From Mesaphorura yosii (taxonomy: Eukaryota; Arthropoda; Collembola; Poduromorpha; Tullbergiidae): 64,000 nt of DNA. Location of the stretch: the NCBI GenBank assembly GCA_009869945.1, contig WIXG01000079.1:62001-126000 (forward strand), written 5' to 3'. Positions 35,655 through 45,315 of this stretch are shown piece after piece. The number at the start of each line of letters is the position of its first letter. Position 1 is the stretch's first letter. The notes beneath the pieces are model-generated. The model made no database searches and was not told the DNA's origin. It saw only the letters and a list, made by a program, of their open reading frames with translations. A program made the position numbers and the translations under genes.

Positions 35655-37799
35655 TTAACAACAAAGCATCCTGGACACAATTGCGCCTAATCCCATCAGC
35701 GCAGTTGGGAATGGATATGACAGATTCGACCGTGCACTGGAACCTTGTTTTGGGCGCACGCGAACGTCCTGATAAATTTGTTTGGTGCGATTGTGGCTGG
35801 TGTAATGAGGTCTTCTAGTGAAATTGCGTCTAACTGCAGGTTTGTCCGTTGACGATTCCCCATGCTCTTTCCCAGCTTCTGACTTGGAGTCGGTGACGTG
35901 AGGATGAATCTGGCCCTTTTCAGAATCGACCACTGGCCTTGGCAAGTTGTTGGGGGCATGATTCGTGTCGCTGCTACTGCTGTTGTCAGTGTAATGGTGG
36001 TGTGGCTCATTGTTTTCATGATTTTCATGCTTTTCGGTGGTGGCGGCGTCTTCAAAATTAAGATCAAGAAACTCATCTTCCTCTCCCTGCTCATGTTCAC
36101 CATCATGATGTTCATGATCAGTTGGTGGCTCCGGCTCTGGCTCGTGATGATGGCGGTGGCCGTGGACTTCATCGTCAGACCCGTGTTCTAGCAACGTGCC
36201 TTCACGTTCTGACTCCAGGTACCCAATGAGCTTCTGTTTTATAAGGGGCTTCGGGTTCCGTTGAGTGCCTCCGTATTTCCAAGGCAGCTGATCAGGGGGG
36301 ATAGCTGCTAACAGAGCTCTAGTCCAAGCGATTTTCTCATAATCATAAATCACAAGTGAATCTTTCGTTTCTTGTCTCATCAAACTTTTAGCTATCTTCA
36401 GCATTATATCGAAGATTCCAGGAGCTGAAAATCAAAATAACCTGTGAAAAATCTAGAGAGCACGCATGATCAAAGGAGTCATGTCCGCTTACTGTTTATG
36501 AAAAAAATACGATGAAACAATCCCGGGTAATAGTTTTCAAGAATTGGGACCAAGTCCGGAACAAGTGTGAGGCCTGTGACCAAAACCAGTCAAGTTTAAC
36601 GAACGAGTGGTACCACCTGGCAAATTGCTGAATACGAATCTTACATTTCAAGCACCCTGTTGAGACCAAATTGTACCCTGCCAAGTCAACAATCATAAAC
36701 GCCTGTGACACGTTTCTGTGTCCGTCCACTAAGCGTCCGTAGTAGATGGATCTCTCAGTCATTTCGAGCATCAACGCGATATAGCGAATCAACACGTGCT
36801 CTTGCCGGGCAATTGTAGTCTTCCGAAGGTTGAAGTGTCCGACAAAGGCTTGAAAAACTGTAATTATATGAAAAGAATAAGCCAATAAGTGAGAAGAATT
36901 GAGTCATTCTGCATGTGCGCAATAAAAATTGCCGGTCAGAGTCATTGTTCCAATGATTCTTCGACACGTTGTGACTTGCACGTGGAAAAGCATTGACATC
37001 GACAACGTGTAATATTCCATGGTGCAACAATGCTTGTGCTCGCTTGTGCGATTTTATGACCCAATTAGATGAATCAATCAACCAACACGACAAGCCGCTA
37101 CACAAGACGCACACTCTAATGACTGCGGACTATATGTGTTATATAAACGTGTTCTTACTGGGGCGTCCCATCTTGTCCACGGATCCATCCAGTACGAAAG
37201 GATACTCCATTTGTATAGATCTTGGAAATGTTTGATACATTATATTCTCGATGTCATTATCTTCGCGCCACTTCATGGCCTGAAGACGCAGAAATTGAGC
37301 ATGCTCCTTACTACATTCCTTCAAAATATTTTAAAAAATAAAACATTTACGAAAATATTTAACTTACGATATTTAACTTTTCTACTGTCGTATCAATGTT
37401 ATGATGAAATGCTACGAAGTTCAATGACAAGAGACTGTTAGACCAGCAGCACAAACCCGAAGACTAGTCTTGGAATTCACTTACCTCGTAGCCATCTCAG
37501 CAGGTACAAATCCTGCTTCATAAACGTTTCGGTGACAATTTCTTCTGCGATTGGCCTGAACTGAAATTGAAACCAATCGTTAGCGCCAAGTTTTGAAAAA
37601 TCGGAGAACTGTGTCTTGAAAATTGGGAATTGGTTCAATAACTCTGTGTTCGGAGTCCGAATTTAGAACTGCCTATGCCTTGACTAACCTCGGCAAGGAC
37701 CTCCAACTCGTCTTCTACGGACAGCGATGCACGTGTCACGCAACCGAAAACAGTGACCAACAGCAGCAGTGCCAGCTGCGTGCAATTGACGAGTTCCAT
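35655..37799 (-). CDS. Secreted-type CRAL-TRIO (SEC14-like) lipid-binding protein with His/Glu-rich tail
   Basis: Exons in transcript order: 37799-37689, 37560-37485, 37381-37368, 37306-37159, 36857-36645, 36573-36493, 36424-35655; 470 residues in frame. CRAL-TRIO proteins bind hydrophobic ligands such as phosphoinositides, tocopherol or retinoids and usually act in the cytosol. Here residues 1-24 look like a cleavable signal peptide (LALLLLVTVFGCVTRA), implying secretion. The N-terminal helical part has LYLLRWLRE and AMKWREDNDI; the lipid-binding domain follows with VLDGSVDKMGRPI, FMIVDLAGYNL, NYYPGLFHRIFFIN and PGIFDIMLKIAKSL; PPDQLPWKYGGT closes it near residue 265. The remaining roughly 185 residues are rich in His, Glu and Asp (HGHRHHHEPEPEPP) and end in a hydrophobic stretch and Cys-Cys. 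The 14-nt third exon is inferred from frame and family fit. The ligand is unknown. The orphan gene begins 284 bp downstream on the same strand. Confidence 0.85.
37368..37381 (-). other. 14-nt micro-exon of the CRAL-TRIO gene
   Basis: Exon 2 ends at a strong donor (CGAG|GTAAGT) in phase 1, while the next exon, beginning at 37306, reads the CRAL-TRIO helix in phase 0, so two bases plus a few codons are missing. The sequence AAAAGTTAAATATC, flanked by TAG before and GTAAGT after, supplies exactly that and adds E-K-L-N-I, giving LLRWLREKLNIEHAQFLRL, close to the family spacing. No cDNA was available, so this is an inference from frame, splice sites and domain length. Confidence 0.6.
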
Positions 37800-38730
37800 T
37801 TTGTATCGCGTATTTCAGCAAAGGATGTGTCCTGATAATGGTCAGTGGAGTAATAATTTATGCAAAACTGCAAGTCCAGACCCAGACCTGCTCAACAGCT
37901 TTTGTCGGGACAGCGTTTGTTCTTGTTTTGTTCACCAGTACGGCATGAATAAATTGTAGGATAGCAGGACGCGATTTTGGACTTCGCATTTTACAATAAT
38001 TTACCTACCTGTAACGATCATCTAAAGAACCCGGCAGCCTTGAGAAGAGAACCGCGACCGCGGTAGTTTAGTTTTATTATTTAGCTTAGGTTAGATATGC
38101 CGGTCATTCTCAAAAGCTCAGCCGACAAACAAAGATGCTCGGAAGATATTTCAAACCCATTCCATATATCGCTTGAGTTAAGCCTGCCATGTACCAAGCA
38201 TGACTTCCCAAAATTATGAATTAAAGCGACAAAGCCTCTGACTGAAATTGCTTCGAGACCAGTTTCCAGAAGTGGCGGTATGTTGGATCTCGAGTTAATA
38301 ATTTTTTAACCATAATTCTTTAACCTGAATGTAATCATTTCAAATGGTTTATAACTTTCTTGCTTCATTGGTCAATCCTTAGGTGGAAGGTCAACTACTT
38401 TGTAACCTTCGTGTACAGAGACTCTATAAAAGACCAGCATTATAATTAATTACAATGTGCCAGGTTCTTGCCATGGGCTGACGATGTTAACACTCCAAGA
38501 TTTCATGCCGCCAGGCTGACGTATTACGTCACTGCTGGTAGTAAACTGGAAACATTGTAGGAATTAATTCTTTTATAAAGTTATTTAATGCATTCTGGTC
38601 ATGTTCATCATGAGCAAGAATATTTTGTTCCTCAAAGAATTAAGTCACTAGAACAGGATTTTTTTTATTAGCTTTGTTTGATTATATGATGCAAAAGCTC
38701 TTGACAGGTTGCGAGAATTGCAAGAAAGCG

Positions 38731-38890
38731 CCTCACGCGTGCGCGGGCTGCTAGCACACGAAGCTCTATTCTTCTGACCTCAACGGAGGCCTCGCGGGTT
38801 CCACACGCGCGGGCATCAGAGAACAATTGCCTTGACACAATTCTCTGGAAACATTTGTCCAGGAACAAATTGTCTGAGAACAATTTCTAA
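38731..38890. repeat. GC-rich block followed by ACAATT/AAATTGT motif array (copy 2)
   Basis: CACGCGTGCGCGGGC (38734-38748) and CACACGCGCGGGC (38802-38814) are near-identical direct repeats in a GC-rich block. From 38821 to 38890 ACAATT or AAATTGT recurs about every 15 bp. The array resembles the one at 12.3 kb, including the phrase GGAACAAA. Confidence 0.4.
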
Positions 38891-39122
38891 TTAAATACGT
38901 TCCTATTAACGGTGTGTAGCTGAAATCACTCGCATTTGACTTCTCACGTTGTCGAGTAAATTCGGATCAAGTCGATGACGGTGTTAAACAGACATTATAT
39001 CATGTTTTTGAATAGAAGAAGTTATCTGAACTATACTTTAACTATATTCCATGCACATTAAATTCTGGATGACAGATGAAGCCCGGGTAGATAAACCCCA
39101 GATACCATCACAAGCCAAAAAG

Positions 39123-39177
39123 TATAAACAAATATAAACGATAAAAGCTTGGAGTGTATGATAGTGTCAGTTCAGTT
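39123..39177 (+). promoter_or_regulatory. Candidate TATA/initiator core promoter
   Basis: Two TATAAA hexamers (39123-39128 and 39133-39138) are followed at 39167 and 39172 by two copies of the arthropod initiator TCAGTT, about 35-40 bp downstream of the second TATA. If real it could serve a spliced leader exon of receptor gene 2, 2.3 kb further on. No donor site linking the two was established. Confidence 0.25.
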
Positions 39178-41449
39178 GGTGGTCAATAATGCAAGTGGTT
39201 GCAACGTCCCTATCTCACAGTTATGTGTATTTATGCGATTAAATTTTCAAGCAACTTCAAACACATCAGCCATCTAGAAAATGCTATTACCTCCATCCGT
39301 TAACATGACCATGATCTACCGATTATGCATTTTTCGAAAATTTTGGCCCGGTATTGCATACAAATTCGTTTATTTACTCCAATCAGGAATTCATACTGCA
39401 TAAAACATTTTTTGCCTTATCAAATGCTTTTTGGATAGCGTCTTCGCTTCTTCCTTAGAATAAATGATTCGACGAAGTTAAGACATAAGAAAAGATTATT
39501 ATTGGCACTTTGGCACAATAAATATGAATTTCAAATCGAATTACTTGCCGTTAACTTTTCAATTACTCTCTGCTGTAGAATTTTGTTGAAAAATTTCCAT
39601 CGATTTCAACATTTTCATCAACATCAAGAACATTTTTGCTCGCCGTAGACGTGATAAATTCATCTTATCTGAAGTGATCAAATTTACATAACCCTTGCGG
39701 GTAGCCATGTCCGTGGCCATGCAGTTTGTGGCTTTCTATGACATTTTGAAACAAAGTTGGCACCCGCAACCACAAAGTGCAATGACTTAATCTGACACGT
39801 TCTTAATTTAATGAGATGTGCGCGAAGTGTGATATGAATCGCGTACAATTCATACTGCGGCCAAATAATTATTTCAAAGCAAGATTAAATTATGGTTATT
39901 GTTCTTTCACACGAAAGCGAATCTGTGTACTTTTCTTCTGCGCTCAGTTCTCAACTTCGGTCTCCATGAGTTGCATTCGGTATTTACATTTGCACATTGC
40001 ACTGGCATTTCTTTCTTTTCTTGCTGTAAATTCATTTGCACTGAAATCCTGAATGAACGTCAACCTCAACTCAACCCTAATGACAAGTCAAAACTTTTGA
40101 ATTGTAATTTGAGTTTGAGTGGATGGATAAGAACGCATGATACTTTGACCCAACGTGCGTGACTAGGTTTGCATTATATTTGTTTTCAACTGTTGTCCAA
40201 CTTTAGCCGCTCACGAATTCTATGTTGAGAGATTTCCTCTCGAGTAAGCGGAAAGAAACTTGCCGTGCTCAGACGACTACTATTCCATTCACTTCAACAT
40301 GCCAATATGTCAGCATGGTGGAAGCATTGCATTTGAACTTAATGAATTTGTTGCGGGGCTTACCTGCGTTGTTACTTGTATTTTAAGCTCCCCGACCAGG
40401 TGAAAAGCCAGCGAAAAGGCATAACATTCATTCTTGGCTTCGGAAATTCGGAATGGAGCAAATTCCGGCATCGAGGAGTTGAAATTCTGCCGCACATGCA
40501 TTATCCATCTTTATCAATGAAAAGCGAAGTAGAAATAACAGGGCATGATTAACTACATGCTAAAATATTCCAGTTGAAATCACTCGTGTTTGGATAATTA
40601 AAAGGGAAATTGCATTTCATAAGGCAGCGCTGCATTTTAGCATATAGTTTTATAGCTTCATTTTCATTCTCAGGCCACTCTTTGCCAACGCCGAAAAGTT
40701 AAGTACTCTAAAGTTTTAGCTCTTGAACTAATGTGTAAAGTCGTAATTCTCTTTTTCTCACTGAACTTGACTTTCTTGACTCTTTTTCAACAAATAAACT
40801 GACACGCACGAATCTGGATGGTAGTACTGTACTGGTATCAAGTTGTTTCAAGCAACAAATTTCCTAAAGATGAGCCGTACATAAATCATGCGGTACAATT
40901 ATGAGATTAGTCTAGTAAGGATTCTTGGAAGTTGTCATAAAAGTGTTAACCTTTTGCCCTTTGTGTAACATCCGTAAGAGAGTTTCTTTATGTGCACGTT
41001 TTTTCGCAGTCGAAGTCTCCTCTTGCTAAAGTTAGCAACGCCTTTGTCTGCGCAATGTAATCAGAGGTTAGCTCTTCGTAAATATTTTAATTTAGAATGC
41101 CAGACGAAATCACACAATTCAGCAGCTTATGTAATGAGTCGAGCACGTCCCCGCGTGAAGATTGTAAAGATTCAATCATAATTTACTCTAAACCTAGGCT
41201 TAATGAGCCTAAATTGACTAATATTTAACTTTGATAGCTTCAACTGCTGTATCACATAATCATGCAAGTACAACAACACAGTAATAGTTAAGCACACAAG
41301 TATAATCAAGCCATTGCAGACGACAAGTGTGACAAGTCGTGGCACTGGCAGAAAAGCAAGAGTCCAAGTCCAGGACATCAGGACAGAGTCTCATTTCGCA
41401 AAATAGTATTCATGTGAAGTGGGATTATTTTCTTGCTCTTTTCGTGCAG

Positions 41450-41490
41450 GCTCAACTCCCTGGAACCGTTGGTCTTGGAGTCCAGGAACC
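41450..41490 (+). promoter_or_regulatory. 5' UTR exon segment with a 3' splice site upstream of receptor gene 2 start
   Basis: A strong pyrimidine-rich acceptor (TTCTTGCTCTTTTCGTGCAG, ending at 41449) lies 41 bp before the start codon. It suggests that the mRNA begins with at least one upstream non-coding exon. The upstream exon was not identified. Confidence 0.5.
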
Positions 41491-43451
41491 ATGGAACTTC
41501 GCCACATACTCGTGTCACTTCTTTGGCTTTCAGTTTCAGGTAATAATTCAATCAAATGTGGCGAACACGTAAGAACTACATGATTTTCTTGCATTTCAAG
41601 GTGCCCATGGATCAATTGCTGAGCGAAAACTTCTGACGAAATTATTTGAAAATTATAATTCCATGGAACGACCCACAATCGAGAGTAAGGACGCCGTGAC
41701 TGTCACAATTGGCATGTCACTACTGTCAATTATTAATGCGGTTAGTCACACCTCGGAATTGTCGCATGTTCTGTCTGTGTCTCAAGCCTCGTTATCCTCT
41801 TATGTTAGGATTCCAAAACGAACACATTAGAAACTATCGCCTGGTTCACTGTTGTAAGAGCCCAGAGTAAGGTTGTGTCGGAAAACCCTGCCTAATGGTC
41901 ATTAAATGCTAGGAATGGAACGACCCCAATCTGCGCTGGACTCCAACAGATTATGATAACATAACGGATTTAAGAATCCCCCCGTCAAAGATTTGGAAGT
42001 GAGTACAGCTGTAACTGATGCAGCGTATATCGAAAGGAGTTTCAGAAGTGATCAGGTTCATCTGAATAATAATTGTTACTATTTCCTATCCAGACCGGAC
42101 GCGTATCTCTATAACAGTGCACACGAACTGTTCGACGCGACCTTTGAGACTTTGGCAGTGTTAAGATCTAATGGATCCATTGTCTATGTACCTCCCGGAA
42201 TCCACAAAACGTCCTGCGGGTTTGACATGAGGTACTATCCATACGATGAACAGAGGTGTAATATTAAGTTGGGCAGTTGGTCACATGACGGTGGTCAAGT
42301 AAGTTGCGACTCGGGTAAAAACAACTGCTTTGTGGATTTTCATCTTATTTCCACGCTTTTCGTATTAGATTGATCTGCAACTATATAAAGAAGAAAAAAC
42401 AGCAGACGTGTCAAGTTATGCTGTCAATTCTGAATGGATGCTGATTGGTAAGGAGCTTAGAAAGGTTGTGCTTTGACATCGAAAAACTGGAGAACTCGAC
42501 TTTGATTGCAGCTGTTCCTGCAACCAGAGACGCCGTGTATTACACTTGTTGTCCCGAGCCCTACGTCAGCGTGACATTCACCGTGCACATGCGACGAAGG
42601 GGACATGTCATTCTTCTGTGGTACAAAGTTATAAATTCGTTCATTTGCTTGATGATTTTATTGAGTTTTGCGATGCCAGCGGCTTCAGGACAGAAGTTAG
42701 CCATGGGTAAGCATGACGCTCATTCATTCGTTCTATCATGCATGTAGTATTCTAAAGTGCCAAAGAGTGCTAAAAAATTGGTGTCTGTTGCAGGAATTGT
42801 CACCCTCATTGTTAATATATGCACCATAGCGTCAATCAACTCCATGTTGCCTTCCCATCATGACTCGAAACTAGGTGAATTGCGTTCCGAAATCCAGCCA
42901 GCATCAGAATCTGAGTATTATCCAGCTAATTCTAAATGTTCTTAGCATTTTATTTCGCGGAGCTGAGCTCATTAGCTTTTTCATCTGTCTTTGCTAATCT
43001 GCTGACGGTGTACATTTACTACCGGCGCAGTGAGATGCCGGCACTGGTAAATACAACCACCTTTAGAAAATTGTACCATTTCGTTCCTTTAGTTTACGGT
43101 TTAAACCTTGAATATTTTCAGATGAGAAGATTGTTGGACAGAACACAAAGGTCGTACGTGAGCCTAATTTGTCCAAAATGGACCTACGAAATAAACGAAG
43201 CAGCAGAAGACAACCATAATCCTTCATACGTTGCAAGCAATGAAGATACGCAGGGCTTGATCAACGAGATTAACAGTTTAAAGAGAAAAATTTCATTGCA
43301 AACGAAAACTCAGCAATTAATAAGCGAATGGAACTACTTAGCATCTGTAGTTGACCGTTGTTTCATTATTGTTTATGCGCTCTGTATTTTTATATTTTAT
43401 ATTTCGCTATTTCCGTCGTTCAATACTTCAGAAGACGGGATTGTGGGCTGA
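41491..43451 (+). CDS. Cys-loop receptor, nicotinic acetylcholine receptor type, divergent pore (gene 2)
   Basis: Tandem paralogue of the gene at 31.6 kb; 436 residues. Exons: 41491-41539, 41601-41740, 41809-41853, 41913-41998, 42094-42298, 42369-42447, 42512-42706, 42794-42874, 42946-43046, 43122-43451. The ATG sits in a good context (AACCATGG) and opens a signal peptide (MELRHILVSLLWLSVSG). Ligand-site elements are EWNDPNLRW, IWKPDAYLYNS, Cys loop C148-C162, GSWSHDG and vicinal cysteines C214-C215 in YTCCPEPY, a near-textbook alpha-type loop C. M1 is KVINSFICLMILLSFAMP. M2 starts after SGQK and has Ile at 9', Asn at 11' and 19', Ser at 20'. M3 contains SSVFANLLTVYIYY; M4 contains FIIVYALCIFIFYISLF. 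Exons of 49, 140, 45, 79, 81 and 101 nt match gene 1 exactly; the 195-nt exon equals two gene 1 exons (57+138). All introns are GT-AG. Confidence 0.92.
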
Positions 43452-43527
43452 ACGAGACGGTGTTGAGTCAAGGTTTTTTATTTCCAACCATCTCAAGATT
43501 GCTCAAAACATTTCATGACGCCGATGA

Positions 43528-43533
43528 AATAAA
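43528..43533 (+). terminator. Candidate poly(A) signal of receptor gene 2
   Basis: AATAAA is found 77 bp after the stop codon of receptor gene 2. It is the first such hexamer downstream. Confidence 0.5.
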
Positions 43534-45210
43534 GATCTTTATCGTACAAATGGCGCCAGATTACGCAACCAATTCAATATTGTGCGTCTATGCGTTGTAC
43601 GCCTATAGCGTGCACAAAAGTTTTGACCCTCCTAAGGTTGGGTTTCAATTAAAAGTTGTCAGTAGTTATGCATTTAATCTCGTTCCGCACGACCTTTGTT
43701 CACTAATTGAAGTTTGCATCCATTGGACGAGGAGAGGGCATAACTTGGGGATGAGTGACAGTCGCTAAGAAATTATGCGTCTGGTCACATTAATGAAATG
43801 TAAGTCCGTTTTATCCATATTATCTAAAGCTTGAGCAAAGATTGGAATCTTCCCGTGTTAGTCGTGCAGTCTTTCCACCAGCACATGGAAAGACATAGGC
43901 GGCGGGAATTTAACAGCAACTTTGTTGTACTTCAACGCTCTAAGCGGTAGCGACAGTGATGGCGAATGTGTGTAAAGTGCAATACTTCAGCATTTTGGAA
44001 ATTATAAGAGAGCAGTCTAGTGAATTCTAGTGAAAAGGAATTAGGGAGAAGGTAATGAGGAAACGAGAGCAGCGAAAAGATAATCCGATTGTCAAGGCGG
44101 TGCACTCGTCCGCTTTCTTCTCCCGTTCCAGTGCCACAAGCTCCAGCCACCGTGCCATGCTCCCATCTCCCATGCATGAATGCTTGTATGCGTTGTCACA
44201 CATCGCGGGCGAAAGTTTGGAAGGAAGAAGTGCGAGAAATGTGGAGATGAAAAACTCTGATCTTGCTCTCTAATTTGTCCTTTTTTAAAGCATTACTTAC
44301 GCACACTGCGCATGCGAGACACTTTAACCGAAAATGTCTTGAACTGCCATGCCATAAGTTTAAGAGAGCTCAAATGTTGGCAAGACACAACTTTAAATCT
44401 GGCCTTAAGTTCCAGCTGCTTCCGTCGTGGTCACGTGGTTAACAGGCTAAAAGACCCCAATTCTAAGAAGACGGACCCTTTTTTAGAAGGGCTCCGCATC
44501 TCTTAATGATCCTGTTCAGGGCACGGATTCCGAACTTCCTAAAAGATACTAGTCAAAACTCCGGAATTGAGAATGTCCAGTTTCATATAAAATGGGCTTC
44601 TATAACGAGTTGAAGTCTCGAGTTTTGACTTTGAATTCCTTCCAAGTGATGCATTTTGCACGTTTCAATAAAATTTTCTTGCAATATTGAATATCATTAT
44701 TCGGTTTCCGCAACAATTGACTTCATCACGTTGAAATGAAATTTATGAAACGAAGGACGGAGATGCAGCACCTCGTTAGCTTTAACAATTTACAGGTTGT
44801 TGCGAAGATTCAAGCACATGCATGGCATTCCCGTCGCATCGGCATTTTTGGTATGATGACTGTCCGTGAACCTCCACAAGTCAGTACTGCAAGTGTTCGC
44901 CCACATCCTGTGATGTCATGAACCATAGCGCGATGGATGTCCACTGCCGGTCGGGCCCGAAGAGGTTAAGATGACGACGATAAAACAAGGACCGATGTCG
45001 CGGTAACTCATTTTAGATGGAAGAAGGTTCCTAGAACACAACGTACCGGGACCCACCAGCCTTAGCCTATTGTCGGATTTTGGTCGAATCGCTAAATACT
45101 TTGTCATGTTGAAATCAGCCAGCTGTGTGATGTCATTTCAGCTGGCTTCATCTAAAAGCATTGCATAGCACAGAAGTCGTTTCGAACTCATTCATAAATC
45201 CTTCTAAGCT
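43534..45210. other. Convergent intergenic region between receptor gene 2 and gene B
   Basis: About 1.7 kb between two poly(A) signals. Open frames are short and carry no domain signature; I see no gene, repeat or RNA. Confidence 0.6.
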
Positions 45211-45216
45211 TTTATT
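45211..45216 (-). terminator. Poly(A) signal of Sidestep-like gene B
   Basis: AATAAA on the minus strand, 100 bp after the stop codon at 45318-45316; the distance is similar to that in gene A. Confidence 0.65.
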
Positions 45217-45315
45217 GAGGATTTTGTTCTTAAATGGATTGTAAGTACGGAGAATCCACGTTCGTTAAAAATTAAAGTACAATCTTGATAAGAAATAGAG
45301 CCCGAGATTGTGTCT

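Larger units (their letters stand above)
37800..41449. other. Intergenic region between CRAL-TRIO gene and receptor gene 2
   Basis: The two genes are divergent, so this region should hold both promoters. It contains the GC-rich repeat-like block at 38.73-38.89 kb and the TATA/initiator candidate near 39.13-39.18 kb. No further coding sequence was recognised. Confidence 0.6.

Noticed and set aside
36858-37158. Open stretch reading GILHVVDVNAFPRA considered as a CRAL-TRIO exon
   Set aside because: Joining 37159 directly to 36857 keeps frame and gives the family motif GRPI followed by FQAFVGHFNLRK, so this stretch is intronic.
43358-43768. 136-codon open frame overlapping the end of receptor gene 2
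   Set aside because: It is a shifted frame over the M4 exon and its 3' UTR; the M4-encoding frame is supported by the paralogue.
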